A stretch of DNA of 60,965 nt from Sphingomonas bacterium (GCF_028292965.1 NZ_JAQGLG010000266.1:1-60965), one strand, 5' to 3'. Counted from the first letter of the stretch, positions 9,218 through 19,461 are shown. Translations and numbers: made by a program. The notes: a model not told the origin generated them from the letters alone.

Positions 9218-9865
9218 ATGTCTCAGGATCGTCAACTTCAGGAAGCCGTTCTGGCCGAGTTCGTTTGGGAGCCGAGCGTCACCGCCGCGCATATCGGCGT
9301 CACCGCGAAGAACGGGGTTGTGACGCTCACCGGCCACGTTCAAAATTACCTCGAGAAGCGCACGGTCGAACGTGCGGCCGCTCGCGTCAAGGGCGTCAAG
9401 GCGGTGGTCGAGGAGCTCGAGGTCAAGCTCCATCCGGGCATGACGCGCAGCGATGAGGACATTGCAAACGCCGCGATCAACCGTCTTGCGTGGGAAATCA
9501 GTGTTCCGCGCGATGCGGTCAGGATCAAGGTCGAAAAGGGCTGGGTGACCCTTACTGGTCAGGTGGACTGGCATTTCCAGAAAGAAGCAGCCGAGCGCAC
9601 TATCGACGGGATGCTCGGCGTGGTGGGCGTGCTGAACGAAACCACGATCAAGCCGCGCGCCGATGCCACCGACATCAGCCGCAAGATCGATCAGGCGCTG
9701 CACCGGTCATGGTTCGATCCGAAGACCATCACCGTCACGACGCATAACGGGAGGGTCACACTGACCGGGTCTGTCGAAACGCCTGGTGACCGCAATGTCG
9801 CCGCCGCGACGGCCTGGAGCGCTCCAGGAGCAACCGAGGTCGAGAATGACCTCATCATCGCTTGA
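9218..9865 (+). CDS. OsmY-like protein with three BON domains
   Basis: 215 residues forming three consecutive BON repeats (about 3-70, 78-146 and 150-215). Each carries the signature Gly-x-Val-x-Leu-x-Gly (VVTLTGHVQN, WVTLTGQVDW, RVTLTGSVET). No signal peptide is visible, so it is probably cytoplasmic, or peripheral if exported another way. BON proteins bind phospholipid surfaces and are typical stress-induced products. AGGAG lies 8 nt before the ATG. A copy of the shared regulatory element lies about 155 bp upstream. Confidence 0.88.
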   Translation: MSQDRQLQEAVLAEFVWEPSVTAAHIGVTAKNGVVTLTGHVQNYLEKRTVERAAARVKGVKAVVEELEVKLHPGMTRSDEDIANAAINRLAWEISVPRDAVRIKVEKGWVTLTGQVDWHFQKEAAERTIDGMLGVVGVLNETTIKPRADATDISRKIDQALHRSWFDPKTITVTTHNGRVTLTGSVETPGDRNVAAATAWSAPGATEVENDLIIA

Positions 9866-10016
9866 TATGGCGATCGGCCCCGCCCGCCGCTCTCGGGCGA
9901 GCCGGGGGCGACGCTCGCGAGGACTTTTGCCCCCGTAGCTCGCACAGCCTCACCACAGGCAGCATCCAGATTGAGATCAGGAGTCGACCGTGAAGCGAAC
10001 GATGCGCCGGCTCTTC

Positions 10017-10048
10017 GGGGAAACCCGGCGACAATTGCCGGGTTCCCC
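10017..10048. terminator. strong hairpin between the BON gene and the P-ATPase
   Basis: GGGGAAACCCGGC pairs with GCCGGGTTCCCC across a 7-nt loop, leaving one bulged A. No T-run follows, so it may be an RNA-stability or attenuator hairpin rather than an intrinsic terminator. Confidence 0.45.
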
Positions 10049-10077
10049 GGGCCGGCTTGCTCGCCCCACGCGGGGCC

Positions 10078-10143
10078 GTGATGGCCCTGTCCTCGTTCAC
10101 GGTGGTGCTGGACGCGCTGCGCCTGAACGCTGCCACGCTGTGA
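10078..10143 (+). pseudogene. remnant of a P-type ATPase C-terminus
   Basis: The frame reads VMALSSFTVVLDALRLNAATL then stop. This resembles the last transmembrane segment of heavy-metal P1B ATPases, which commonly end AMALSSV-VV-NALRLR. No upstream coding frame is continuous with it. It is probably the tail of a deleted ATPase gene lying just before the intact ATPase. An ORF from GTG 9990 with AGGAG upstream overlaps it but has no recognisable content. Confidence 0.4.
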
Positions 10144-10216
10144 AGGGTCGTTGCCAAACTGGCGCCCGTGTCAGTGCCGTTGCGATCATGCGACGCCGGG
10201 CGATGCGCCGGATGGC

Positions 10217-12787
10217 GTGGTGAGGTCGCTCGTAGCTGCCCGCTTTGATAGCGGGGGTCAGCCATTCTGGACCCAATCGGTCGACGCTACCTTCCTGGCG
10301 CTTGGTTGCGATCGGAATGGGCTGACGCGAGCGGATGCCTTCGAGCGGCTGAAGCTTGCGGGTCCCAATGCCGATGTCAGTGGTTCGAAGCGCGGTTCTG
10401 TCCGCGCCATCATCAAGCGCATGATCGAACCGCTGTCGCTGATCCTGATGGCGGCCGGCCTGGTATCGGTCGCTACGGGGGATGTTATCGGAGGGTCGAT
10501 CATCGTCGCCATACTGCTGCTGTCGATCGGGCTCGACACGCTTCAGGAAGGACATGCGATCCGCGCTGCCGACATTCTGCGCCGGTCGGTGGCACTCAAG
10601 GCCACGGTTCGTCGCAACGGCGTGCTGTCCGAGATCGATGTGGCGGACGTCGTGCCTGGCGACGTCATCCGCGTACGGGCGGGCGACATAATTCCTGCAG
10701 ACGCTCTCGTGTTCGAGTGCATGGCGTTTACCGCCAGCGAGGCGGCGCTGACCGGGGAGCCTTTTCCCGTCGAAAAGAGACCCGGTATGGTCACCGCGGT
10801 CGCCGCCGCCGAGGCCAGCAACGCCATTTTTCGCGGTAGTGTCGCGCAGACCGGCGAAGCACTGGCACTCGTGGTGGGTACCGGCCGCGGGACGTTGTTC
10901 GGGGCCGCCGCGGCGGCGCTCGCAACAGCGGGTGAGACCTCGCCCTTCCAGCGTGATCTGAGCGCCTATGGTCTGCTTACCGCGCGCCTAACGATCGCGC
11001 TGGTCGTGGTCGTGTTGACGGCGAGCATCTTCTTTGGGCGCCCGCTACTTCAGTCGCTGATGTTCGCAGTCGCGCTGGCGGTGGGACTGACGCCCGAACT
11101 GCTGCCGATGATCACCACCGTCACGCTGTCACGGGGCGCGATGCGGATGGCCAGGCGCAAGGTCATCGTGAAGCGACTAGCCTCGATCCATGATCTTGGT
11201 GCGATGACGGTGCTGTGCACCGACAAGACAGGAACGCTCACCTCGGCGCAAATCAGTCTGGCGTGCAGCATCACGTTGCTGGGGGCCGATGACCCAAGAC
11301 CGTCCCGGCTCGGCGCGATCGCCGCTATTCTGGGCGGAGACAGCGGTGCTCTGGACGCCGCTATGACGTCGGCAGCACCCGATGCCGCCCAAGGCTGGAC
11401 CTTGTCCTCGCGTCAAAGCTTCGACTTCACACGCAGGCTTGGTTCGGTGCTCGCCGCCGGCCCGGAAGGCGCCCTGCTGATCACCAAGGGCGCGCCCGAA
11501 GCCGTGATCGCGGCGTGTCGCTCAAGCCTTGTCGACGGGAAGGTTGTCGCCTTCGGCTCAAACGAACGAATCGCCGCGCTGGCCGAGGTTCGCAAACTCG
11601 CCGAACGGGGCATGCGCGCAATCGCGGTGGCGTCACTCCCCTGGGTCGGCGCCGCGCGTGACCTGATCGCGCAAGACGAGACCGGACTCGTCTTTGAGGG
11701 GCTCTGCGCCTTTGCCGATCCGCCAAAAGCTACAGCCGCAGCCGCCGTCGCGCGGTTGGCTGAGGCAGGGATTCGCCTGATCATCCTGTCGGGCGACGAT
11801 CCGGTGGTGGTCAAGAGGCTGGCTGGTCTGGTGGGCCTGGCGACGGACAAGGTCTTCTCGGGAGCCCAGGTTGCCCGGCTTAGCGACGCGGCCTTGGCGG
11901 TACAGGTGCGGTCGGTCGACGCCTATGGCCGCCTTGCCCCTGACCAGAAGGCACGGCTGGTGCGCGCGCTCCAGGCCGGCGGTGCCATTGTCGGTTATCT
12001 CGGCGACGGCATCAATGACGCTCCCGCCTTGAAGGCCGCCGACATCGGCCTGTCTGTCGATGGCGCGGCCGGCGTTGCCCAGGCGTCGGCCGACATGATC
12101 ATGCTGGACAGCGACCTTGCCGTGGTGGCCGACGGCGTCGAGGAGGGGCGTCGGACCTTCGCCAACATCCTCAAATATATCCGCATGGGCGCGAGTTCGA
12201 ATTTCGGGAACATGCTGTCGATGGCGGCAGCCTCCATCTTCCTGCCGTTTCTGCCGATGCTGCCCACCCAGATACTGCTCAACAACCTGCTCTACGACTT
12301 TTCCGAGATCGGCATTCCGTTCGATGGGGTGCGGCCGGAAGCGGTCGCCCGTCCGCAGGTCTGGGACATGCGTGGCCTGATCCGCTTCGCCGCCGTCATG
12401 GGGCCTCTATCGTCGGCCTTCGACCTCATCACCTTTGGCGGCCTATTGCTGCTCTTCCACGTTTCGCCGCCGGCGTTCCGCACCGCATGGTTCCTCGAAT
12501 CGATGGCGACCCAGATACTCGTGATCTTCGTCATCCGCACCAATGGCCGCCCGTGGCGGGACCTGCCGCGACCGGCGCTCGTCGCGTCCTCGCTGGGCGC
12601 ACTGATGGTTGCAATGGTCCTGCCCTTCACGCCGGCCGCCGGCTGGTTCGGGTTCGTGGCGCCGCCGCTTGCGGCCACCTCATTCCTCGGTCTGCTCGTT
12701 ATCGCCTATCTTGCCGGCGCCGAGCTGCTCAAAGGTGCCGCCATCGCCGCGTCCGTTCGCCGGGCGGTGCGGCCGCACGCCGCGTGA
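10217..12787 (+). CDS. cation-transporting P-type ATPase, MgtA-like (P3B)
   Basis: About 856 residues from GTG 10217; the frame is open further up, to TTG 10151. Elements seen in order are the N-terminal cation-ATPase domain (FLALGCDRNGLTRADAFERL), the actuator motif TGEP, the phosphorylation site CTDKTGTLT, the hinge GDGINDAPALKAADIGL, and about ten membrane segments, with ILLNNLLYDFSEIGIPFD in the C-terminal half, typical of Mg2+-importing MgtA/MgtB. It would couple ATP hydrolysis to Mg2+ movement across the inner membrane. The start is uncertain because no candidate has a clear ribosome site. Downstream lies a universal stress gene with its own regulatory element. Confidence 0.85.
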   Translation: MVRSLVAARFDSGGQPFWTQSVDATFLALGCDRNGLTRADAFERLKLAGPNADVSGSKRGSVRAIIKRMIEPLSLILMAAGLVSVATGDVIGGSIIVAILLLSIGLDTLQEGHAIRAADILRRSVALKATVRRNGVLSEIDVADVVPGDVIRVRAGDIIPADALVFECMAFTASEAALTGEPFPVEKRPGMVTAVAAAEASNAIFRGSVAQTGEALALVVGTGRGTLFGAAAAALATAGETSPFQRDLSAYGLLTARLTIALVVVVLTASIFFGRPLLQSLMFAVALAVGLTPELLPMITTVTLSRGAMRMARRKVIVKRLASIHDLGAMTVLCTDKTGTLTSAQISLACSITLLGADDPRPSRLGAIAAILGGDSGALDAAMTSAAPDAAQGWTLSSRQSFDFTRRLGSVLAAGPEGALLITKGAPEAVIAACRSSLVDGKVVAFGSNERIAALAEVRKLAERGMRAIAVASLPWVGAARDLIAQDETGLVFEGLCAFADPPKATAAAAVARLAEAGIRLIILSGDDPVVVKRLAGLVGLATDKVFSGAQVARLSDAALAVQVRSVDAYGRLAPDQKARLVRALQAGGAIVGYLGDGINDAPALKAADIGLSVDGAAGVAQASADMIMLDSDLAVVADGVEEGRRTFANILKYIRMGASSNFGNMLSMAAASIFLPFLPMLPTQILLNNLLYDFSEIGIPFDGVRPEAVARPQVWDMRGLIRFAAVMGPLSSAFDLITFGGLLLLFHVSPPAFRTAWFLESMATQILVIFVIRTNGRPWRDLPRPALVASSLGALMVAMVLPFTPAAGWFGFVAPPLAATSFLGLLVIAYLAGAELLKGAAIAASVRRAVRPHAA

Positions 12788-12883
12788 TGACGATCCTGGT
12801 GCCGCTCGGCTTCCCGCTCCGGCTGCCGTTGCCGCCTGTATCGCGCCTGCTGCGACGCGGCATTCTGCGGGGCCCCGCACACG

Positions 12884-12903
12884 CTGCGTAGTTCCCGATG
12901 CTA
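12884..12903 (+). promoter_or_regulatory. copy 2 of the repeated 20-bp element, upstream of the universal stress gene
   Basis: CTGCGTAGTTCCCGATGCTA, centred about 115 bp before the GTG of the universal stress protein. It matches copy 1 at 16 of 20 positions and separates this gene from the ATPase upstream. Confidence 0.5.
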
Positions 12904-13010
12904 TCGTCGCCAGTCGCCCCTCGGCAAAAGGCTCGGGCGGGTCGGATCCTCCAGCTCGTGAAAGCGACACCGGCCGCTCTTTGAGCCTGCACCCGATCAG
13001 GAGACGATCC

Positions 13011-13832
13011 GTGACATATACGACGGTGCTGGTTCACCTCGATGGCGGCCAAACAAACGAGCCCGTCCTCGCAATCGCCGCAAGTCTGGCCGCGCGATAT
13101 AGCGCTCGCGTCATCGGCATTGCCGCCTGCCAGCCGATGCAGATCGGGGTCGGCGGCGGCGACTTCACCGGTGGCCTTGCCGTGCTGGAACGGGATATCG
13201 TCGACAATGAACTGAAACGAGCGGAAGTCGAGTTCCGGGCTTGCGCCGAAATCCAGCCCTTCGTCCTCGAATGGCGATCTTGCGAGACGTTGGAACCGGT
13301 CTCGCACATCGTCGCCAAGGAGGCGCGATGCGCCGATCTCATCATCACCAGCCTGTGCTCGGGCGCTTCGCGCAATGCGCTGACCCACGCCGACACTGGT
13401 GATCTCGTTATTCGGGCCGGTCGGCCGGTGTTGGTGGTGCCCGCCAAACCCGCACAAAGCTCTTTCGAAACAGTCGTCATTGCCTGGGCGGATACGCGCG
13501 AATGCCGGCGCGCCGTCGTTGATGCCATGCCGATCCTCGAACGGGCCGAGCGCGTCCTGATCGTCGAAGTCGCACCTGAGCTGTCGGAGGCGCGGTCGCG
13601 GACAAAGGACGTCGTGGCCTGGCTGTCACGACACAAGATCACCGCCGACCAGCTGCTCGTCCCTGCAAAGGGCAACCATGTCGCAAGCCTCGCCTTGATC
13701 GCCAGCGAACATGGCGCCGACTTGATCGTAGCGGGAGCCTATGGGCACAATCGGCTGCGCGAGTGGGCGTTTGGAGGCGTAACGCGCGACATTCTGTTGC
13801 GCCTCGATATCTGCGCGCTGCTTTCGCACTGA
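13011..13832 (+). CDS. tandem-domain universal stress protein (UspA family)
   Basis: 273 residues starting at GTG 13011, which has AGGAG 8 nt upstream; longer frames extend back but lack support. It holds two Usp folds. The first starts YTTVLVHLDGGQ. The second, from about 150, ends with the nucleotide-binding signature GADLIVAGAYGHNRLREWAFGG-T. The second domain keeps the G-2x-G-9x-G-S/T pattern; the first looks degenerate. It is cytoplasmic. Tandem Usp proteins in low-oxygen regulons help cells survive energy limitation. It probably belongs to the FixLJ-linked set. Confidence 0.88.
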   Translation: MTYTTVLVHLDGGQTNEPVLAIAASLAARYSARVIGIAACQPMQIGVGGGDFTGGLAVLERDIVDNELKRAEVEFRACAEIQPFVLEWRSCETLEPVSHIVAKEARCADLIITSLCSGASRNALTHADTGDLVIRAGRPVLVVPAKPAQSSFETVVIAWADTRECRRAVVDAMPILERAERVLIVEVAPELSEARSRTKDVVAWLSRHKITADQLLVPAKGNHVASLALIASEHGADLIVAGAYGHNRLREWAFGGVTRDILLRLDICALLSH

Positions 13833-14098
13833 CGCGCGCCCTGAAGCGCAAGGGTCCAGGCCGAAACCGCACATCGTGGCGCCGCTCTCCTTGCAAGCTC
13901 GATTGAGTTCTCGCGTGCCGGCGGGCGATGACGGCGGCGTCGCAAGATGCGGGCCTCAACACTATCGCCCGTGACGCCGAGCGTTGAGGCAGGACGCCCG
14001 ATCAGCGATCTGCCGGCCGATCCTCGACGCCAATCGGTGTCGACACCCCTCCGAGCCAGCCGCGCAAAGCGCGAGAACCTGTTTGCGCCCGAGCCGGC

Positions 14099-14118
14099 AT
14101 AGGTGTTTTCCGAGCCAA
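14099..14118 (+). promoter_or_regulatory. weaker copy of the repeated 20-bp element, upstream of the small-protein/L,D-transpeptidase unit
   Basis: ATAGGTGTTTTCCGAGCCAA keeps the GGT-TTT-CCGA core but departs at the 3' half. It lies about 80 bp before the TTG of the small protein, a distance like that of the better copies. Confidence 0.35.
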
Positions 14119-14189
14119 GACCCGGAAAGTTCCTTTGGCTAGTCCAAGTTATCGCTTCGGTCCGCCCGGGCGCCGTTAGGGGAAATGAC

Positions 14190-14357
14190 TTGCGCAACGA
14201 CGACGCAGAGGCGGCCTATTTGCAGAAACGCATAAGCACCTCCCTCGAGATGGCAGGGGCTGCGGCTTGTAGCTGCGCTCGTGTGGCTCACCGTTCGCTT
14301 GCCCGGCGCTACGAGCAGGAACTCGCAGCCATCCGCCACGCCGCAATACCGTCATGA
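14190..14357 (+). CDS. small hypothetical protein (55 residues), TTG start
   Basis: From TTG 14190 the frame gives RNDDAEAAYLQKRISTSLEM...CARVAHRSLARRYEQELAAI, a compact, charged helical protein. AGGGGA lies at suitable spacing before the TTG. Its stop overlaps the ATG of the L,D-transpeptidase in an ATGA, which implies translational coupling. I believe similar short proteins occur in sphingomonads, but I cannot name a family. Confidence 0.5.
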   Translation: MRNDDAEAAYLQKRISTSLEMAGAAACSCARVAHRSLARRYEQELAAIRHAAIPS

Positions 14358-15352
14358 CAGTGTCCCACCGCCCCACGGCAGGCAGGCGAACAATGCAGGG
14401 ATGGGCGTTGACCGCGCTCCTCACTTTGGGGGTCGCAAGCGGCGCTGCCGGTCAGTCCGCGCCCGTGGAAGTCGACGGGCAAATCGAACAGCTTAAGCCC
14501 GGCGAATATCTCTGGGCTCCCCAGATCGCGCCCGAAGGACCAATCACCATCATCGTTAGCCTCCGGCTGCAACGCGCCTATGCCTATCGCAATGGGGTCG
14601 TGATCGGTGTCTCCACGGTATCGACGGGCGCGGCCGGCCACCGCACGCCGACTGGGATTTTCACGATACTGCAAAAGGACGCCGACCATGTGTCGAACAT
14701 ATATTCGGATGCGCCGATGCCCTTCATGCAGCGCCTCACCTGGGGCGGCATCGCGCTGCATGCCGGGAATCTTCCCGGCTACCCGGCCTCGCATGGTTGC
14801 GTTCGCCTGCCCGCAGCGTTCGCAAAGCTGCTCTACGGCGTGACGAAGCTAGGCATGACGGTTGTGATCACCGAAGCGTCGGCGGTCCCCGTCGCGGTAG
14901 CTGTGCCGCCGGTTCTCGCAGGAGAAGTTGATGGACTGCGGGCTGACTATGAATGGCGCCCCGAACGCTCGGCGGCGGGTCCGGTGTCGATCGTGATCAG
15001 CGGGCACGACCACCGTCTCGTGGTGCTGCGCAACGGCATCGAGATTGGCTCCACTCACATTCGTCCCGACAGTGTGGTACCGCTCACGGTGGCGTATACG
15101 CTCCAGAGCATCGACGCCTCGGGTCCGCACTGGTTTCGCCTCCCGTTGCCGGGACAGGCGATGCCGACCGCTGCGGAGTTGAGTGCCGGGGAGGAGGCGA
15201 CGGCGCATCTGTCGTCGGAGTTCGGCGCGTTGTTGGCCACTGTTCTCGCGCCCGGCACTACCGTACTCATTACCCGCGACACTTTGCGGGCGGCTGGCAT
15301 GGGGCAGCCGCTCACCGTGATCGCAAGCGCCGCATCGGGGCTGTCTAAGTAA
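14354..15352 (+). CDS. L,D-transpeptidase (YkuD family)
   Basis: 332 residues. A signal sequence follows an in-frame Met14 (QGWALTALLTLGVASGAAGQ), so the mature protein is periplasmic. The YkuD domain (about 60-175) has the catalytic motif HAGNLPGYPASHGCVRLP, with His136, Ser146, His147 and nucleophile Cys149. It forms 3-3 peptidoglycan cross-links or attaches proteins to peptidoglycan. The C-terminal half, from about 190, looks like a second degenerate copy without a Cys (GPVSIVISGHDHRLVVLRNG). It starts at an ATGA overlap with the small gene; Met14 (14393) is an alternative start. Confidence 0.88.
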   Translation: MTVSHRPTAGRRTMQGWALTALLTLGVASGAAGQSAPVEVDGQIEQLKPGEYLWAPQIAPEGPITIIVSLRLQRAYAYRNGVVIGVSTVSTGAAGHRTPTGIFTILQKDADHVSNIYSDAPMPFMQRLTWGGIALHAGNLPGYPASHGCVRLPAAFAKLLYGVTKLGMTVVITEASAVPVAVAVPPVLAGEVDGLRADYEWRPERSAAGPVSIVISGHDHRLVVLRNGIEIGSTHIRPDSVVPLTVAYTLQSIDASGPHWFRLPLPGQAMPTAAELSAGEEATAHLSSEFGALLATVLAPGTTVLITRDTLRAAGMGQPLTVIASAASGLSK

Positions 15353-15439
15353 AATCCGGCGCTATCGAATGACAGCCGCTTGCTGCAGGTCCGCAGCCGC
15401 GGAACACACCATCCGCGCTCCTGCGCGAAAGACTGCCCG

Positions 15440-15994
15440 ATGAACCATCCGAGCCTGCCTCTCACCAGCCGCACCGGCTTCCGGTTCCGCGTCCGCACCG
15501 CGCTTCCGGTCGATGACGGCACCGTCGCTGACTTCTTCACGCATGTGACGCGCAAGGACCTTCGGTTTCGTTTCCTTTCGGCGGTGAACACGGTCGCGAC
15601 AGCGCAGATCACGGCGCTGACCCATGTCGATCACCGCTGGTCGGAGAATTTCCTCGCTTTCACCCATGACGGATCGATGATGATCGCGACCGCCATGCTC
15701 GCTTGTGATCCCACCTTCGAACATGGTGAGGTCGCGATCGTGGTACGGCAGGATTTCAAGCGCAATGGCGTCGGTTGGGAGTTGTTGGCGCATGTCGCGC
15801 GCTTCGCCGACCTTAAGGGCGTCGGCATATTGCAGGCGATCGAGAGCTGCGACAATCACGATGCGCTCGAGGTCGAACGCGACATGGGTTTCACGGTCGA
15901 GCCCTACCCGGGCGACACCACGCTCATGCTCGTCACGCGCAAGCTCGATCGCGACGGACTTCCGGCCGCTCTGGTTGCCGAGGCGGTGGCCTGA
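15440..15994 (+). CDS. GNAT-family N-acetyltransferase
   Basis: 184 residues from ATG 15440. The GNAT fold is visible: an N-terminal beta-alpha region (RFRVRTALPVDDGTVADFF), central strands (GEVAIVVRQDFKRNGVGWELLAHVARFA) carrying the acetyl-CoA motif R-x-x-G-x-G-x-x in the variant form KRNGVGWELL, and a C-terminal strand pair. Such stand-alone GNATs next to stress genes often acetylate proteins, but the substrate is unknown. It converges with acetate kinase, with only 9 bp between the stops. Confidence 0.8.
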   Translation: MNHPSLPLTSRTGFRFRVRTALPVDDGTVADFFTHVTRKDLRFRFLSAVNTVATAQITALTHVDHRWSENFLAFTHDGSMMIATAMLACDPTFEHGEVAIVVRQDFKRNGVGWELLAHVARFADLKGVGILQAIESCDNHDALEVERDMGFTVEPYPGDTTLMLVTRKLDRDGLPAALVAEAVA

Positions 15995-16003
15995 CCGAAC
16001 GCT

Positions 16004-17008
16004 TCAAAACGCCAGTGTGCGGCCGACGTGGCGGGCGATCTGCGCGTTCTCCTGCGAGGCAATTGTTCTGAACTCGATCGGACCGGCGAACGCCAGATCG
16101 GCGCGGATCGCCATACGCACGGCAGCGTCGTGTTCGCCGATCCCGCCGGTGAAGACGATCAGGTCGGCCCCGCCGAGTACCGCGAGCATTGCCGATATCT
16201 GCTTGGCGATGGAGCGACAGAAGATGCGGATCGCGAGATCGGCATCGGCGTCGCCGCTTGCGTGCAGGACACGCAGGTCGCCCGAACGCCCGGAGATGCC
16301 GAGCAGTCCGGATTGCCGGTCGATCAGATCCTCGATGCTGGCGACATCCATCCTCCGCTCGCGGAGCAGATACAGCATCAGGCCGGGATCCACGTCTCCC
16401 GCGCGCGTCGCCATCACGACCCCGCCGGACGGGGTAAGGCCCATGCTCGTGTCAACGGATCGCCCATCGCGCACTGCCGTCACGCTAGCGCCACTGCCGA
16501 GATGCGCGATGATGATGCGCTCCGGCAAAGGCGTGCCCAGTTGCGCGACGATCGACTCGCACGACAGGCCGTGGAAGCCGTAGCGCCGCACACCATCCGC
16601 GCGGAGGGCCTTCGGGATGGGAAGGACCGCGGCGATATCGGGCAGGTCGGCATGGAAGCCGGTATCGAAACAGGCGACCTGCGCGATGCCGGGATAGTGC
16701 GCTCCGGCCAGGTCGATCAGCGCGAGTGCGGCCGGACCATGGAGCGGCGCAAAGGCGCTGGCCAGGCGCAGACGCGCCACAACGGCATCATCGATCCGGA
16801 CCGGTGCAAACAGGTCGATGCCGCCATGGACGATGCGGTGCCCAATCGCATCGGGACGCATCCGGCCGATGCTTTCGAACAGGGCATCGTCACCGCCGGT
16901 GTGCTCGACCTCTCCCGCCGACAGCTCGCTGACCCCCTCGCTGACCGAATAAATGCCCCATTTGACCGAGGACGAGCCGCCGTTGAGCGTCAGCACGCAT
17001 TTGCTCAT
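16004..17008 (-). CDS. ackA: acetate kinase
   Basis: 334 residues from ATG 17008; the three-codon-longer start at 17017 is less likely. Family motifs are the N-terminal phosphate loop [16 protein letters not shown], an [12 protein letters not shown] segment with [12 protein letters not shown], and [13 protein letters not shown]. It is shorter than the usual roughly 400 residues but keeps all of these. It makes ATP and acetate from acetyl phosphate. Its ATG overlaps the phosphoketolase stop (ATGA), so the two enzymes are made together and act in sequence. Confidence 0.93.
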   Translation of the reverse strand: MSKCVLTLNGGSSSVKWGIYSVSEGVSELSAGEVEHTGGDDALFESIGRMRPDAIGHRIVHGGIDLFAPVRIDDAVVARLRLASAFAPLHGPAALALIDLAGAHYPGIAQVACFDTGFHADLPDIAAVLPIPKALRADGVRRYGFHGLSCESIVAQLGTPLPERIIIAHLGSGASVTAVRDGRSVDTSMGLTPSGGVVMATRAGDVDPGLMLYLLRERRMDVASIEDLIDRQSGLLGISGRSGDLRVLHASGDADADLAIRIFCRSIAKQISAMLAVLGGADLIVFTGGIGEHDAAVRMAIRADLAFAGPIEFRTIASQENAQIARHVGRTLAF

Positions 17009-19374
17009 CGCACCCACTGCCAGTCGCGTATCTCTGGCAGATCGTCGCCATGTTCGGCGATGTAGAGCTTGTGCCGCTCGATCATCGTCCAGTAGCGCTG
17101 CGTCTCGGCCGTGATCCGACCCCGAAGGCGCGGCACCCGCTCGATCACATCGAGCGCCAACCGGTAGCGATCGAGGTCGTTAAGCACGACCATGTCGAAG
17201 GGCGTCGTCGTGGTGCCTTCGTCCTTGTATCCGCGCACATGGAAATTCTGGTGATTGGTGCGACGATAGGTCACCTTGTGGACCAGCGATGGATAGCCGT
17301 GAAAGGCGAACACCACCGGCTTGTCGGCCGTGAACAACGCCTCGAACGCGCGCTCGTCCAGTCCGTGAGGATGTTCGGACTGCGGCTGGAGTACCATCAG
17401 GTCAACGACGTTGACGACCCTGATCCGGATATCGGGGACATAGTCGCGCAGCAACGCAACGGCGGCCATCGTCTCCAGCGTCGGCACATCGCCGGCGCAT
17501 GCCATCACGACATCCGGTTCGCCGGGGTCGCTGGCCCATTCCCAGACGCCGGCGCCGGTCGTGCAGTGGCGCACTGCGTCATCGATCCCGAGCCACTGCC
17601 ATTCCGGCTGCTTGCCCGCGACGATAACGTTCACATAATGCCGGCTGCGCAGGCAGTGATCCGCGACCGACAACAGGCAGTTCGCATCGGGCGGCAGGTA
17701 GATTCGCACCACGTCGGCCTTCTTGTTGGCGACGTGATCGAGAAAGCCCGGATCCTGGTGCGACAGCCCATTATGGTCCTGGCGCCACACATGCGAGGTC
17801 AGCAGATAGTTGAGCGAGGCGATAGGGCGCCGCCACGGAATCGTGCTCGAAACCTTGAGCCATTTGGCGTGCTGGTTGAACATCGAATCGATGATGTGGA
17901 TGAACGCTTCGTAGCAGCTGAACAGCCCGTGCCGTCCGGTGAGCAGGTAACCCTCCAGCCATCCCTCGCAGAGATGCTCGCTCAGCACCTCCATCACGCG
18001 GCCATCGTGTCCGAGATGTTCGTCGACCGGCTCGATCTCGGCCATCCAGACCTTGTCGGTGACCTCGAACATCGCCTGCAGTCGGTTCGATGCGGTTTCG
18101 TCCGGGCCGAAGAGGCGAAAATTCGCCGCCTCGAGATTGAGGGCCATGGCGTCGCGCAGGAAGTTGCCCAGCACCGCCGTCGCCGCCGCCTTAACCGCGC
18201 CGGGGGCCGAAAGGGGGACGGCATGGTCGCGAAAGTCGGGAAGGGCGAGCGGCTTCAGAAGTTCACCGCCATTGGCGTGCGGGTTGGACCCCATCCGGCG
18301 ATGACCGGTCGGGGCGAGTGAGGCGAAGTCGTCGCGAAACTTGCCGGTCTCGTCGAACAACTCGTCGGGCCGGTAGCTCAGCAGCCACTCCTCAAGCTGA
18401 CGCAGATGCTCGGGATCGGCGAAGTCGGCGATCGGCACCTGATGCGCCCGCCACGTTCCTTCAACGGGCTTGCCGTCGACGACTTTCGGTCCGGTCCAGC
18501 CCTTGGGGGTTTGCAGCACGATCATCGGCCAGCGCGGCCGCTCGTCATCGCCCTCGCCCGCACGCGCGGCGAGCTGGATCGCGGTGATGCGCGCCAGCGC
18601 GGCATCCAGCGCGGCGGCAAGGAGCTGGTGCACCTTTTGAGGATCGTCGCCTGCGACGAACCATGGCTCATGCCCATAGCCGCGCATCAGGTCGGTCAGT
18701 TCTTCCCGCCCGATCCGCGCCAGCACGGTGGGGTTGGCGATCTTGAAGCCGTTCAGGTGCAGGATCGGCAGCACTGCGCCGTCACGGGCGGGGTTGAGGA
18801 ACTTGTTGCTGTGCCAGCTGCTCGCGAGCGCGCCCGTCTCGGCCTCGCCATCGCCCACCACGCAGGCGACGATCAGGCCCGGATTGTCGAATGCCGCGCC
18901 ATAGGCATGGGCGAGCGAATAGCCGAGCTCGCCGCCCTCGTGGATCGAGCCGGGCGTCTCCGGCGCGACATGGCTCGGTATGCCACCGGGCCAGGAGAAC
19001 TGACGAAACAGCCGGTCCATGCCGCCGCGGCTGCGCTCGATCGCCGGATAGCGCTCGGTATAGGAGCCCTCGAGATAGGTGTTGGCAACCAGCCCCGGGC
19101 CGCCATGACCCGGTCCGATCACCGCGATCATGTTCAGGTCATGCTCGACGATCAGGCGATTGAGATGGACGTAGAGCAGGTTAAGCCCCGGCGTCGTCCC
19201 CCAGTGACCGAGCAATCGCGGTTTGAGATCGGCGAGCGTCAGTGGCCGTTCCAGCAGCGGGTTTGCACGCAGGTAGATCTGCCCGACGGAAAGATAATTT
19301 GCCGCACACCAATAGCCGTGCATGCGACGCAGCATGTCGGGCGATAGCGGGCGCTTGGCGCGCAGATCGGTCAT
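17005..19374 (-). CDS. xfp: xylulose-5-phosphate/fructose-6-phosphate phosphoketolase
   Basis: 789 residues, full length for the family. The thiamine diphosphate motif [15 protein letters not shown] and the N-terminal family block [16 protein letters not shown] are present, with Ser-His-rich active-site segments such as [13 protein letters not shown]. It splits xylulose 5-phosphate or fructose 6-phosphate with phosphate to give acetyl phosphate, which the downstream acetate kinase turns into ATP without NADH. This suits low oxygen or overflow conditions. A copy of the repeated regulatory element lies about 75 bp upstream on the minus strand. Confidence 0.95.
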   Translation of the reverse strand: MTDLRAKRPLSPDMLRRMHGYWCAANYLSVGQIYLRANPLLERPLTLADLKPRLLGHWGTTPGLNLLYVHLNRLIVEHDLNMIAVIGPGHGGPGLVANTYLEGSYTERYPAIERSRGGMDRLFRQFSWPGGIPSHVAPETPGSIHEGGELGYSLAHAYGAAFDNPGLIVACVVGDGEAETGALASSWHSNKFLNPARDGAVLPILHLNGFKIANPTVLARIGREELTDLMRGYGHEPWFVAGDDPQKVHQLLAAALDAALARITAIQLAARAGEGDDERPRWPMIVLQTPKGWTGPKVVDGKPVEGTWRAHQVPIADFADPEHLRQLEEWLLSYRPDELFDETGKFRDDFASLAPTGHRRMGSNPHANGGELLKPLALPDFRDHAVPLSAPGAVKAAATAVLGNFLRDAMALNLEAANFRLFGPDETASNRLQAMFEVTDKVWMAEIEPVDEHLGHDGRVMEVLSEHLCEGWLEGYLLTGRHGLFSCYEAFIHIIDSMFNQHAKWLKVSSTIPWRRPIASLNYLLTSHVWRQDHNGLSHQDPGFLDHVANKKADVVRIYLPPDANCLLSVADHCLRSRHYVNVIVAGKQPEWQWLGIDDAVRHCTTGAGVWEWASDPGEPDVVMACAGDVPTLETMAAVALLRDYVPDIRIRVVNVVDLMVLQPQSEHPHGLDERAFEALFTADKPVVFAFHGYPSLVHKVTYRRTNHQNFHVRGYKDEGTTTTPFDMVVLNDLDRYRLALDVIERVPRLRGRITAETQRYWTMIERHKLYIAEHGDDLPEIRDWQWVR

Positions 19375-19436
19375 CTGAAAAGTCCTGTCACGGCTGGCGG
19401 CGAGACGCAGCCATGCCGGCCCCGACAGAGCTCGGG

Positions 19437-19456
19437 CACCATCGGAAACTACGCAG
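19437..19456 (-). promoter_or_regulatory. copy of the repeated 20-bp element pointing at phosphoketolase
   Basis: Read on the minus strand it is CTGCGTAGTTTCCGATGGTG, nearly identical to the BON-gene copy. It is centred about 72 bp before the xfp ATG and lies 5 bp from a second copy that faces the other way. Confidence 0.55.
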
Positions 19457-19461
19457 GCCGG

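Noticed and set aside
12786..12891. 34-codon ORF overlapping the end of the P-ATPase
   Set aside because: Start-stop overlap looks tempting, but the product is Pro/Arg/Leu-rich without any recognisable feature, and it ends inside a regulatory element.
17050..18321. 423-codon plus-strand ORF opposite phosphoketolase
   Set aside because: It is an antisense shadow of xfp: Arg/His-rich composition with no domain, while the other strand encodes a full-length conserved enzyme.
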